This document shows positions 9,861 to 17,659 of a stretch of DNA of 36,135 bases, piece after piece. The stretch is from RGIG7332 sp045589235 (GTDB taxonomy: Bacteria; Bacillota; Clostridia; Oscillospirales; JAAYXM01), in NCBI GenBank assembly GCA_045589235.1, contig JAZNOR010000007.1, forward strand, positions 1-36,135, given 5' to 3'. The position numbers and the translations under genes are program-made. The notes under the pieces were generated by a model that was not told where the DNA came from, searched no databases, and saw only the letters and a list, made by a program, of their open reading frames with translations. Positions within the stretch are counted from its first letter, which is position 1; every line of letters begins with the position of its first letter.

Positions 9861-9878
9861 TATACTCACCTCAAGTGT

Positions 9879-9907
9879 ATTTTAACACACACAGGTGTAA
9901 TTTTCAA
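9879..9907 (-). promoter_or_regulatory. Promoter of the thioesterase gene
   Basis: On the minus strand: -35 TTGAAA (9907-9902), 17-base spacer, -10 TAAAAT (9884-9879). The -35 touches the spoVAE stop codon. Transcription would start only about 10 bases before the ATG, at the edge of the Shine-Dalgarno. Confidence 0.5.
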
Positions 9908-10261
9908 TTATTTTTGTTTTGGTTTAAAAATAAGTGCTGCTAAAAATCCAAAAACCACAGACGCGGTTATTCCCGCTGCCGCGGCACAAACTCCGCCCGT
10001 GAACACGCCGACAATTCCCTTTTCCATTACGGCGGTGCGCGTGCCCTCTGCAAGCAGGTGCCCGAATCCCGTAAGTGGAACAAATGCCCCGGCTCCGCCG
10101 AAAGCAACAAGCGGGCCGTATAATCCGATTGCAGACAAAATTGCCCCTGCTACCACATATCCCGTCAGTACTCTTGCCGGAGTTATTTTAGTTTTATCTA
10201 TAATTATCTGCGCTATTGCGCACAGCGCACCGCCGACTAAAAACGCTTTTACAAATTCCAT
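9908..10261 (-). CDS. spoVAE: Stage V sporulation protein AE (SpoVAE)
   Basis: 117 residues, very hydrophobic, with about four membrane segments and the family segment GGAGAFVPLTGFGHLL (about residues 55-70). SpoVAE is an inner-membrane part of the SpoVA channel, which loads dipicolinic acid into the forespore and releases it at germination. The ATG (10261) directly follows the spoVAD stop (10265-10263), and its GGAG ribosome binding site lies inside the end of spoVAD, so the two are translationally coupled. It resembles the adjacent SpoVAC in sequence, as is usual for these paired membrane proteins. Confidence 0.95.
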   Translation of the reverse strand: MEFVKAFLVGGALCAIAQIIIDKTKITPARVLTGYVVAGAILSAIGLYGPLVAFGGAGAFVPLTGFGHLLAEGTRTAVMEKGIVGVFTGGVCAAAAGITASVVFGFLAALIFKPKQK

Positions 10262-10262
10262 A

Positions 10263-11267
10263 TTATTCTCCTATACAAACCGCGTGGCAAATACACGGAA
10301 TACTCTCGCCCTGTTGAGTTGAAAGAGGAGAAAGAAGCGCTCCCGTCCCTGCAAACAGAACTTTTTTCCATCTTCCGTTTTTCATTTCATCAAGAATAAA
10401 TCTCGAAAATACCGTAGCACTGCACCCGGCTCCCGATCCCCCTGCGTGAACATCTTGCGCATCGGGCGAAAAAATCTCCGCACCGCAATCGATAAGCTTA
10501 TCTTCTATTTCAATGCCGTCTTCTTTTTTAAATAATTCACACAGAATTTTTCTTCCGAGTATTCCGAGGTCTCCCGTTACAATTAAATCATAATCATCCG
10601 GCGTTGTATTCGTATCGTGAAATACGCGGCTGATTGTATCATAAGCCGCGGGGGCCATTGCCGCGCCCATATTATTTGCATCCTTTATTCCCATATCAAC
10701 GATATTTCCGAAATTTACGGCAGTAATTCGCGGACCATTTCCGCCTTTTCCCATAATTGTTACTCCTGCGCCCGTAACCGTCCATTGCGCTGTCGGTGTG
10801 CGCTGACCTCCGTAATTTAGCGGATAGCGATATTGCCTTTCTGCCGTACAAAAATGTGACGAAACATCGGTCGCAGCATAATTGGCATATCCTGCATTTA
10901 AAAACATTGCAGAAAGGCATAAACCCTCCGCAAAAGTTGAGCACGCGCCGTATAATCCGACGTATGCAGTATTACTTTCTCGATGCGCAAAAGAGGATGC
11001 CGTGCATTGATTTAAAAGATCACCCGAAAAAATAAAATCAATATCCGATATTTTTAACTTTGTTCTTTCAAGTGCAAATTCAAGTGCCTTTTTTTGCATT
11101 TCGCTCTCGGATTTCTCCCATGTGTTCTGCCCGAATTTACCGTCTTCACCGATGTAATCAAAATAGTCAAAAAGCGGCCCTTCCGATTCTTTTTGACCCC
11201 CAACCGCGCCACCGCCTAAAATACACGGCGGATTTTTAAGAATCACCGTTCCGTTAGATAATCTCAT
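10263..11267 (-). CDS. spoVAD: Stage V sporulation protein AD (SpoVAD)
   Basis: 334 residues with the thiolase-like fold of SpoVAD, the soluble SpoVA subunit known to bind dipicolinic acid. Recognisable segments are the N-terminal GTVILKNPPCILGGGAVGG, the Cys-containing YGACSTFAEGL and the C-terminal HAGGSGAGCSATV. The open frame reaches back to 11372, but the first 35 codons overlap spoVAC in another frame and look nothing like the family. The ATG at 11267, preceded by GAGG and 11 bases after the spoVAC stop, starts the conserved sequence. Middle gene of the spoVAC-spoVAD-spoVAE operon. Confidence 0.95.
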   Translation of the reverse strand: MRLSNGTVILKNPPCILGGGAVGGQKESEGPLFDYFDYIGEDGKFGQNTWEKSESEMQKKALEFALERTKLKISDIDFIFSGDLLNQCTASSFAHRESNTAYVGLYGACSTFAEGLCLSAMFLNAGYANYAATDVSSHFCTAERQYRYPLNYGGQRTPTAQWTVTGAGVTIMGKGGNGPRITAVNFGNIVDMGIKDANNMGAAMAPAAYDTISRVFHDTNTTPDDYDLIVTGDLGILGRKILCELFKKEDGIEIEDKLIDCGAEIFSPDAQDVHAGGSGAGCSATVFSRFILDEMKNGRWKKVLFAGTGALLSPLSTQQGESIPCICHAVCIGE

Positions 11268-11278
11268 ATTTCGCCTCA

Positions 11279-11716
11279 CTACATAAAAAATAAGCAAATA
11301 AGTCCGTAAAGCACACTCACACTTGTTCCCATTACAAGCACAGGACCTGCAAGAGAAAACATTTTCGCGCACATTCCCAGAATGAACCCCTCACTTTTAA
11401 ATTCAAGCGCTGCTGACACAATTGCATTTGCAAATCCCGTTATCGGAACAAGCGTTCCTGCTCCCGCATGCTTTGCAAGCTTGTTATATAAACCAAGTCC
11501 AGTAAAGAGCGCTGAGAGCGCAATGAGTGTTACCGATGTGAGCGCTTGCGCACTTGTATGTTCAATTGATAGGTGTTTATACATTTCAAAAATCATTTCA
11601 CCAAGCACGCAAATTGCGCCGCCTATTACAAATGCCTTTATTATATCAACTAAAAGTGGAGATTTCTTCGCCATTTTATCTGACATCTCCTGATACTCTC
11701 TTTTACTCATTTTCAT
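11279..11716 (-). CDS. spoVAC: Stage V sporulation protein AC (SpoVAC)
   Basis: 145 residues: a charged cytoplasmic N-terminus, then about four membrane helices with the conserved KHAGAGTLVPITGFANA loop (about residues 83-99). SpoVAC is the membrane channel subunit of the SpoVA complex for dipicolinic acid transport and has been described as mechanosensitive in Bacillus. AGGAGG (11732-11727) lies 10 bases before the ATG at 11716; a second ATG two codons on is further from it. First gene of the three-gene operon; spoVAA and spoVAB are not here, as is common in Clostridia. A forespore (SigG) promoter is expected, but I could not place one with correct spacing in the 119-base divergent gap. Confidence 0.95.
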   Translation of the reverse strand: MKMSKREYQEMSDKMAKKSPLLVDIIKAFVIGGAICVLGEMIFEMYKHLSIEHTSAQALTSVTLIALSALFTGLGLYNKLAKHAGAGTLVPITGFANAIVSAALEFKSEGFILGMCAKMFSLAGPVLVMGTSVSVLYGLICLFFM

Positions 11717-11786
11717 AATTTATCAGCCTCCTGCCAAAACTAATGTTAGTTTTAAATCTTTAAGGCTTTTTTATGCAAAATCGCTA

Positions 11787-11815
11787 TTGCTTTTTTACAT
11801 TCACCTTGTTATTAT
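11787..11815 (+). promoter_or_regulatory. Possible promoter of the SDR/chromate-transporter operon
   Basis: -35 TTGCTT (11787-11792), 17-base spacer, -10 TATTAT (11810-11815), 20 bases before the SDR start. It lies in the divergent gap shared with spoVAC. Confidence 0.45.
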
Positions 11816-11835
11816 AAAATCTAGAGGTGATTTTT

Positions 11836-12555
11836 ATGAAACCTGTTGTTTTGGTAACCGGTGCATCGCGCGGAATAGGCGCTGCAATTGCAAAAGCTTT
11901 TGCAGATTCAGGATATCGCGTTTGTGTGCACTATAATAAAAGCGAAAATTCTGCACTTTCCGTTGCAAAAGAATGCAACGCGCTTGCCGTTAGAGCAGAT
12001 ATTTCAAAATCAGCTGAAGTCGAAAAGCTTTTTTGCGAAATTGAAAAAAAGCTTGGAAATGTTGAAATTTTAATAAACAATGCCGGTGTCTCTTTTGAAG
12101 GTCTTTTAACTGACACAAGTGACGATAACTGGAATAAAATAATTGCCACAAATTTAAGCGGTGCTTTTTTTGCATCGCGTCGCGCGCTTCCGAATATGAT
12201 TTCAAAAAAGGGCGGTGTGATTATAAATATATCATCAATTTGGGGGCTTGTCGGTGCTTCATGCGAGGTTGCGTATTCTGCATCAAAGGCAGGACTTATC
12301 GGGCTTACCCGTGCGCTTGCCAAAGAAGTTGCGCCGTCCGGTATTCGCGTCAACTGCATAGCACCTGGTGTTATAAAAACCGATATGCTTAATTCATTTT
12401 CCAAGGATGATTTAAACGCACTAGTCGAAGAAACCCCTCTTGGCAGACTCGGAGATCCGGAAGACATTGCAAAAGCGGCTCTTTTCCTCGCAAGCGATGA
12501 TTCTTCTTTTATAACCGGTCAAGTTTTAAGTCCGAATGGTGGCTTTGTAATTTAG
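11836..12555 (+). CDS. SDR-family oxidoreductase (FabG/YmfI-like)
   Basis: 239 residues, a classical short-chain dehydrogenase/reductase. From the ATG at 11836: cofactor motif TGASRGIG (8-15, NADPH-type), NNAG (81-84), and catalytic S134, Y147 and K151 at standard spacing. The ATG is preceded by AGAGGTGA; a GTG at 11827 lies inside that Shine-Dalgarno and is rejected. The sequence resembles 3-oxoacyl-ACP reductases, but no other fatty-acid synthesis genes are nearby. A stand-alone SDR of this size in Firmicutes is often the YmfI-type 5-aminopentanone reductase of EF-P, so I leave the substrate open. It is followed after 10 bases by the transporter pair. Confidence 0.87.
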   Translation: MKPVVLVTGASRGIGAAIAKAFADSGYRVCVHYNKSENSALSVAKECNALAVRADISKSAEVEKLFCEIEKKLGNVEILINNAGVSFEGLLTDTSDDNWNKIIATNLSGAFFASRRALPNMISKKGGVIINISSIWGLVGASCEVAYSASKAGLIGLTRALAKEVAPSGIRVNCIAPGVIKTDMLNSFSKDDLNALVEETPLGRLGDPEDIAKAALFLASDDSSFITGQVLSPNGGFVI

Positions 12556-12565
12556 GAGTTTTATA

Positions 12566-13129
12566 ATGAAAGCAAATTTTAAAACATATTTAAAACTGTT
12601 TGCCTCAACATTTTCGCTCAGCGCATTTACTTTCGGCGGTGGCTATGTTATAGTTCCGCTTATGCAGAAGCGATTTGTTGATAAGCTTAATTGGATTGAC
12701 GAAGAGGAAATGCTCGATTTAGTTGCAATTTCCCAATCCTCTCCCGGTCCGATTGCGGTAAATGCATCTATTATAATAGGTTATCGCATAGGTGGAATAC
12801 TCGGCGCAATAATAAGTCTTTTAGGCACAGTTTTACCACCACTTATAACGATTTCAATTATTTCTATTGCATACAGTGCATTTTGCGAAAACGAATACGT
12901 TGCAGCGGTTCTTCATGGTATGCAGGCAGGTGTTGCGGCGGTTATATGTGACGTGGTTTACGGTATGGCTGCCGGCATATTCAAAAAGAAAAATGCATTT
13001 TCCATCGCAATTATGCTACTTTCGTTTATAGTGGCATATTTCTTTAATATAAATGTTGTTTTAGTAATTTTAGCTTGCGCTGTTATAGGTCTTATTCTCG
13101 GTGCATTCGGAAAGGCGGGTGCGAAATGA
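12566..13129 (+). CDS. Chromate transporter family protein, first half
   Basis: 187 residues forming one CHR domain. The N-terminal FGGGYVIVPLMQ (about 24-35) and SQSSPGPIAVNASIIIGYRIGG (about 57-78) are the family signatures, followed by hydrophobic helices. In short-chain CHR transporters two such half-proteins are encoded in tandem and presumably pair. The named substrate is chromate, but the physiological anion in Clostridia is not established. The Shine-Dalgarno TAGGAG overlaps the SDR stop codon, so the genes are co-translated. The end overlaps the second half by four bases. Confidence 0.9.
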   Translation: MKANFKTYLKLFASTFSLSAFTFGGGYVIVPLMQKRFVDKLNWIDEEEMLDLVAISQSSPGPIAVNASIIIGYRIGGILGAIISLLGTVLPPLITISIISIAYSAFCENEYVAAVLHGMQAGVAAVICDVVYGMAAGIFKKKNAFSIAIMLLSFIVAYFFNINVVLVILACAVIGLILGAFGKAGAK

Positions 13130-13674
13130 TTTATCTTAAATTGTTTTGGGCGTTTTTCAGAATAGGCTTATTCAGCTTCGGCGGCGGCTATGCCGCACTT
13201 CCTCTTATTTCAGAACAGGTTGTTGAGCATAACTCGTGGCTTACAATGGCACAGTTTACAGACCTGCTCACTATTTCACAGATGACTCCGGGCCCGATTG
13301 CACTCAATGCATCAACCTTTGTCGGCACTCAGGTAGCCGGAATACTCGGCGCAATTGTTGCAACACTCGGTTGTATTACGCCATCATTTATAATTGTTTT
13401 GCTTTTAGCGTTCCTCTATTATAAATATAAAAACTTAACCGCTATGCAAAATATCCTTTTCGGGCTCCGCCCTGCAGTTGTTTCTCTCATTGCCTCTGCA
13501 GGAATCGGAATTTTGCTGACAGCGCTCGGACTGCCTGATTCGCTTGATTATCTTTCAGTTGGAATTTTAGTGATTGCTTTTATCTGGTTGCGCGCTAAAA
13601 AGCCAAACCCGATTCTGGTAATTTCCATATCAGGACTCATCGGCCTAATCGCTCACATAATAGCTAAAATATAA
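13126..13674 (+). CDS. Chromate transporter family protein, second half
   Basis: 182 residues, a second CHR domain with FSFGGGYAALPLI (about 14-26) and SQMTPGPIALNASTFVG (about 48-64). The open frame extends upstream to 13075, but the extra residues are polar, overlap the first gene and do not match the family. The ATG at 13126 lies in ATGA, overlapping the stop of the first half, and begins the conserved sequence. The two halves probably form a heterodimeric carrier. It ends at a strong terminator shared with the converging HAD gene. Confidence 0.9.
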   Translation: MIYLKLFWAFFRIGLFSFGGGYAALPLISEQVVEHNSWLTMAQFTDLLTISQMTPGPIALNASTFVGTQVAGILGAIVATLGCITPSFIIVLLLAFLYYKYKNLTAMQNILFGLRPAVVSLIASAGIGILLTALGLPDSLDYLSVGILVIAFIWLRAKKPNPILVISISGLIGLIAHIIAKI

Positions 13675-13706
13675 AAAGGAAGGGTTGTAAGCCCTTCCCT
13701 TTTTAT
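13675..13706 (+). terminator. Bidirectional terminator between chr and HAD genes
   Basis: AAAAAGGAAGGG and CCCTTCCCTTTTT pair around a seven-base loop. There are T-runs on both strands and the genes converge on it. The last bases overlap the HAD stop region. Confidence 0.9.
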
Positions 13707-14536
13707 ATTACTCTTAAAATATTTTCCAGTGCATATGCCACACCGTTTTCGTTGTTGCTTTTTGTTATGTGCGTTGCAAGTTTTTTAACCTCATCAACAG
13801 CATTTTCAACTGCAATCTTAAACCCTGCTGTTTCAAACATACTCACATCATTCGGACTGTCGCCAAAAACCGCAACAGATTCAAGCGGAATACCTAAATC
13901 TTCTGCTATAATTTCTATCGCTCTTCCCTTTGTCGTCGAATCCGTCATTATATCAATAAGACCCTTCCCCGAACTCACAATGGTAAGCGCATTGTCTGCA
14001 TTAAAAACTCTTGCAATTTCAGAAAGGCGTGTTGTATCACCGAGCGCTAAAATCTTTATTGCTTCTGAGAAGTCTTCATCTGCCACATCGTTCATACACT
14101 TAAGTGGCACTGAATACTCAAGATTTTTACCACTCTCTAAGAGATTAGCATTATAGCGCACATATCCTAAGATACGTTTACTGTTTTTTGTGTAACAAAT
14201 ATTTTTTGCGGTATACATGAGATAATCAAGCCCCGCATCCTCGCAATAGCTGCAAATTTCTTTTGCTCTGATCGGGTTTATATATGAGGCTTTTAAGATT
14301 CTCTCTGCTCGCGGTGTACTAATAACACCACCGTTACAGGTTATCACAGGAATTTTCACACCAAGCCTTGCGATAAATTCGCGAATTTGCAGATGTGAAC
14401 GCCCCGTAGCAATTGTAAAATGTACACCGTTTTCGAGTGTTTTGTGTATTGCTTCATAATTTATATCACTTATTTTTTTATCAGAGTTTAGTAGCGTCTC
14501 GTCCAAGTCGCAGACACACAAAAGCGGTTTTTCCAT
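13703..14536 (-). CDS. Cof-type HAD-IIB hydrolase (sugar-phosphate phosphatase-like)
   Basis: 277 residues, the usual Cof/YidA length. Motif I is DLDETLL with nucleophile D10 and acid D12; motif II is TIATGR (41-46); the K-containing motif III segment lies near 203; motif IV is GDSPND (215-220) with D216 and D220 for Mg2+. A C2-type cap lies between. Such enzymes dephosphorylate sugar phosphates, FMN or similar small molecules with low specificity; the substrate here is unknown. GGGGGTGG precedes the ATG. Single gene with its own good promoter. Confidence 0.92.
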   Translation of the reverse strand: MEKPLLCVCDLDETLLNSDKKISDINYEAIHKTLENGVHFTIATGRSHLQIREFIARLGVKIPVITCNGGVISTPRAERILKASYINPIRAKEICSYCEDAGLDYLMYTAKNICYTKNSKRILGYVRYNANLLESGKNLEYSVPLKCMNDVADEDFSEAIKILALGDTTRLSEIARVFNADNALTIVSSGKGLIDIMTDSTTKGRAIEIIAEDLGIPLESVAVFGDSPNDVSMFETAGFKIAVENAVDEVKKLATHITKSNNENGVAYALENILRVI

Positions 14537-14555
14537 TTATTCCACCCCCTTTTTA

Positions 14556-14584
14556 ATTATAGCGCATAAGCTTAAAATTTGCAA
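14556..14584 (-). promoter_or_regulatory. SigA-type promoter of the HAD hydrolase gene
   Basis: On the minus strand: -35 TTGCAA (14584-14579), 17-base spacer, -10 TATAAT (14561-14556), 20 bases before the start codon. Confidence 0.75.
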
Positions 14585-14696
14585 ACTGTAATCGTAAATA
14601 TGAATATTTATATTTAGCACTAATTAAATACACAATTTTTTATAAAATTATCTAAATTTTTTAAAAATATCTCTTTCTTTTTTTGTAAATAACGTG

Positions 14697-14702
14697 TATA
14701 AT
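14697..14702 (+). promoter_or_regulatory. -10 box upstream of the AraC regulator
   Basis: A perfect TATAAT about 48 bases before the ATG at 14751. The sequence 17 bases upstream (TTTCTT) is a weak -35, so this promoter may need an activator or be weak. Confidence 0.4.
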
Positions 14703-14750
14703 ATAGAAACACATTAAAAAATTTCGATATTTATTACAGGGGTGGCCTTA

Positions 14751-16265
14751 ATGAAAAGGAACAGCGACTGCTGCGAATGCTCATTTTTTAAGCAATGTAT
14801 ATCCAAATTTTTAATTATTCTCGCCATATTTGCTTTGGCATTCTTTTTTTGCTATCTGTTTTTTGATTTTTCGGTTTTTGTTTGCATAGGAATTTTAGTT
14901 GTAGCAGCTTTAATTTCATATTTTATTTTAGTTTCTGCAGCTAAAAAAGTTGAAACCTATCTGTTCTCTCTTGCAAATCGCTTAGCCGAATGCAAAGAAT
15001 GCCCTGCACCAAACGGGAACATTGAAGAGTATATTGAAACTTCCGTCGACATGCTAACAGATAAAGTTTCCGGATTTAATCGCATCGTTAACGAAAAAGA
15101 CTCACTTCTCAAAAGTATTTTTATTCAATCAAGGATGCGCGATGTATACGTCAGTCTGGATGATGTTGAAAAAAGTATAGATAATTCACACTCCTACGTT
15201 ATGATTTTTATTCGCGTACATTATAAGAACGAATTTTTTATTGGCAGTAATGACGACCCCAGTAAAGCGACTTTCTTTTTAAAGCAACTTATTGAACTAT
15301 ACTTCTCAGGCGAGGAAAATGAAGCTACCACTTTCCAGGTCGAAAACGACAAAATCGTTTCCATTATAAATGTCAATACTGAAGCGGAACATATTATGGA
15401 AATAATTTCATCCGCAGTTAAAAAGCTTGAAAATGAATCTGACTACGTCTTTTTTACTTTTGTTGTGTCAAAACTCAGTAATTCAAGTATTACTCTAAAA
15501 GAAAATTTTGATAAATTGTCGCGTCTATCGCGTTATGCTATGCCGATTACTGAAACTCAAGTGTTGCTTGAAGAAAATGTTAAAACCGGAGCCGGCAACT
15601 TTTATTTCACTGTTGAGCAGATGGAAAAACTCTCTTCGCTTATGCAGAACGGTGCGCGCGAAGAATCTTTACACTGTATAAATGAAATTTTAGATTACAA
15701 CATCAAAAAATGTGTAAACGGATTTGATTTATATCTCCTGTGCATGGAAATTGTAAACTGTTCTGTAAAGCTTTTAAATCGTCTGTTCCACACTGTTCCG
15801 TCCACATTAAATTTAAACGCTGTATACACTCAGCTTGACCGTGCAGTAACAGCAGACCAATACAATAAAATTTGCGACAGCGTGTGCAATCAGGTAATTG
15901 ATTACATATCATTCAATAAACGCGATGAGGACTACATTATAAGCTTTATTTTGGACTATGTTGAAAATCACTATGCCGAGGATATTTATTTAAATCTTTT
16001 CTCAGAAAAATTAAAGCTCACTGCAGCTTATATTTCTTCGTATTTCAAAGAAAAGATGAATGTGAACTTAACCGATTACTTAAACAGTTTCAGAATCAAA
16101 AAGGCGATTTCCTTAATTGAAAATCCACAATATAAAAACAAAGATATTGCAGAAGCAGTAGGGCTCCAAAACATAAATACCTTTATTCGTCTGTTTAAAA
16201 AGTACACCGGGTATACTCCCGGTGAATATCGAAAAAAGCATTTTAATGATTCTTCAGATTTGTAA
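14751..16265 (+). CDS. Membrane-anchored AraC-family transcriptional regulator
   Basis: 504 residues. GTG at 14742 lies within the AGGGGTGG ribosome binding site, so I choose ATG 14751. Two membrane helices (about 18-40 and 43-65) form a tight hairpin with almost no outside loop. A HAMP-like/coiled linker follows and then a long middle domain (about 120-390) of the type seen in YesN-like regulators of Clostridia and Paenibacillus. The C-terminal AraC DNA-binding domain (about 400-500) has two helix-turn-helices and the signature IAEAVGLQNINTFIRLFKKYTG followed by TPGEYR. Related proteins normally carry a large extracellular Cache sensor, which is missing here. Cysteines C7, C8, C10, C16 and C81, C84 flank the hairpin on its cytoplasmic side. 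It lies just upstream of, and codirectional with, the sugar permeases it probably controls. Confidence 0.88.
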   Translation: MKRNSDCCECSFFKQCISKFLIILAIFALAFFFCYLFFDFSVFVCIGILVVAALISYFILVSAAKKVETYLFSLANRLAECKECPAPNGNIEEYIETSVDMLTDKVSGFNRIVNEKDSLLKSIFIQSRMRDVYVSLDDVEKSIDNSHSYVMIFIRVHYKNEFFIGSNDDPSKATFFLKQLIELYFSGEENEATTFQVENDKIVSIINVNTEAEHIMEIISSAVKKLENESDYVFFTFVVSKLSNSSITLKENFDKLSRLSRYAMPITETQVLLEENVKTGAGNFYFTVEQMEKLSSLMQNGAREESLHCINEILDYNIKKCVNGFDLYLLCMEIVNCSVKLLNRLFHTVPSTLNLNAVYTQLDRAVTADQYNKICDSVCNQVIDYISFNKRDEDYIISFILDYVENHYAEDIYLNLFSEKLKLTAAYISSYFKEKMNVNLTDYLNSFRIKKAISLIENPQYKNKDIAEAVGLQNINTFIRLFKKYTGYTPGEYRKKHFNDSSDL

Positions 16266-16280
16266 TATTAACATAAAAAC

Positions 16281-16316
16281 AAAAAGTGATTGTGCATAAT
16301 GCACAATCACTTTTTT
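16281..16316 (+). terminator. Terminator after the AraC regulator
   Basis: AAAAAGTGATTGTGCA and TGCACAATCACTTTTTT form a near-perfect hairpin, ending the regulator transcript 15 bases past its stop and separating it from the permease operon. Confidence 0.92.
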
Positions 16317-16675
16317 CTTCGTGTCGCAATTTGTTAACAAAATATTAAACGCTTTTTTATAACTTTTTTCGACAATTTTCTTTTATTTTTTAGCTTTTTT
16401 GCGTATTTTTTTTACATTCTTTTGTACGTCTTTCTTTTTCATCACCATATTTTTAACTTATCTTTATTTTTACTTATATTTGAATTTATTGTTACAACCA
16501 AAACAATTCGTCATACAAATTCGCTAAAATATATGTATAATAAATATGTAAGTTGTGCAAGGGTATTTTGTCCAAAGTCGCAATTTGCTCAATATTAAAA
16601 ACTGATGTACCTTTTAAAACAGGGTGAGTTTCAAAGGTTGTACATCAAGCATATTTTTACAGAGGAGTGAACACT
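16317..16675 (+). promoter_or_regulatory. Gene-free control region of the permease operon
   Basis: This very A/T-rich stretch holds no gene that I can see. It contains two copies of GTCGCAATTT (16323-16332 and 16577-16586), both followed within a few bases by AATATTAAA, as a 254-base-spaced direct repeat. A -10 TATAAT lies at 16536-16541 with no clear -35. TGATGTAC/GTACATCA (16603-16610 and 16640-16647, extended by CTTT/AAAG) can fold into a hairpin in the leader. AGAGGAG (16661-16667) is the ribosome binding site. Confidence 0.5.
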
Positions 16676-17644
16676 TTGAGTAAACCAAATGTTGTTGCAC
16701 CGGCAGAAGCTCTTCCGGTTCCGCAGAAAAAACGCAGTAAGTTTGCAAAAAATTTCGCCAACGGCAAGTATCTCTTTATGCTTGTCATTCCGACAGTTAT
16801 CTGTCTTGCATTGTTCTACTACCTCCCGATGTACGGTATCGTTATTTCATTTATGGATTATAAGCCGTTCAAGGGTATTATGGGTAGTGAATGGGTTGGC
16901 TTTGAGCATTTTGCTCGATTCTTCAGATACAAGTTCTTCTGGCGTATTTTAAAGAACACAGTATCGCTTTCAATTCTTTCCTTGTTCTGGGGCTTCCCGC
17001 TTCCGATTATCTTCGCGCTTCTTCTTAACGAAGTTCAGTCTGTTAAGTTCAAGAAGTTCGTTCAGACCGTCAGCTATATGCCGCATTTCTATTCAACGGT
17101 TGTTGTTGTTGGTCTCTTCTCTATGCTTCTCTCCCCGGGTAGCGGTCTTATCACAAACTTCTTAACCGGTCTTGGTTTCGAAGGTGCTAAGAATATGTTG
17201 GTTGATGCTCGTTGGTTCCGTACTATTTATATTGTTTCAGAAGTATGGCAGGGTACAGGTTGGGGCGCTATCGTTTACCTCGCAGCCTTAACAAACGTTG
17301 ACCCACAGCTTTACGAAGCAGCATACGTTGACGGTGCGAGCAAGATGCGTTGCGTTTGGAGCATCACCCTTCCGTCAATCGCTCCGACAATGATTACTAT
17401 GCTTCTTCTCCGTATGGGTTCAATTTTCAACGTTGGTTTCGAGCGTGCATACCTCTTCCAGCAGCCGACAAACTACGAAACATCAGAAATTATTTCTACA
17501 TATGTTTATAAAGTCGGTATGGGTTCTAGTGGTAACATGAGCTACGGTGCTGCAGTTGGTCTCTTCAACTCACTCGTAAGCTTAGCTCTCGTACTTATTT
17601 CAAACAAGGTTTCGGCAACGGTTTCCGAAACAAGCTTATGGTAA
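16676..17644 (+). CDS. Sugar ABC transporter permease, LplB-type
   Basis: 322 residues with about six membrane helices after a polar N-terminus, in the LplB (COG4209) group of permeases that import oligosaccharides. The inner-loop EAA motif is EAAYVDGASKMRCVWSITLP (about 217-236 from the chosen start), which docks the ATPase. The open frame could begin at GTG 16667, but that GTG is the end of the AGAGGAG ribosome binding site. The TTG at 16676, 8 bases after it, is the better start. Neither a binding protein nor an ATPase is encoded next to it; the partner SBP may be elsewhere and a shared MsmX-type ATPase is the norm for this group. Confidence 0.93.
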   Translation: MSKPNVVAPAEALPVPQKKRSKFAKNFANGKYLFMLVIPTVICLALFYYLPMYGIVISFMDYKPFKGIMGSEWVGFEHFARFFRYKFFWRILKNTVSLSILSLFWGFPLPIIFALLLNEVQSVKFKKFVQTVSYMPHFYSTVVVVGLFSMLLSPGSGLITNFLTGLGFEGAKNMLVDARWFRTIYIVSEVWQGTGWGAIVYLAALTNVDPQLYEAAYVDGASKMRCVWSITLPSIAPTMITMLLLRMGSIFNVGFERAYLFQQPTNYETSEIISTYVYKVGMGSSGNMSYGAAVGLFNSLVSLALVLISNKVSATVSETSLW

Positions 17645-17659
17645 AGGAGGAGAAACGAA

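Noticed and set aside
9448..10322. Plus-strand frames opposite the thioesterase and spoVAE
   Set aside because: Antisense shadows of well-recognised minus-strand genes with matching codon bias; no promoter or ribosome binding site.
10263..11372. Long form of SpoVAD starting at 11372
   Set aside because: The first 35 residues overlap spoVAC in another frame and are unlike the family; the ATG at 11267 fits.
11740..11810. SigG promoter of the spoVA operon
   Set aside because: GAATG and CATA elements are present on the minus strand but 22 bases apart, too far for the usual 17-18; I could not place a convincing site.
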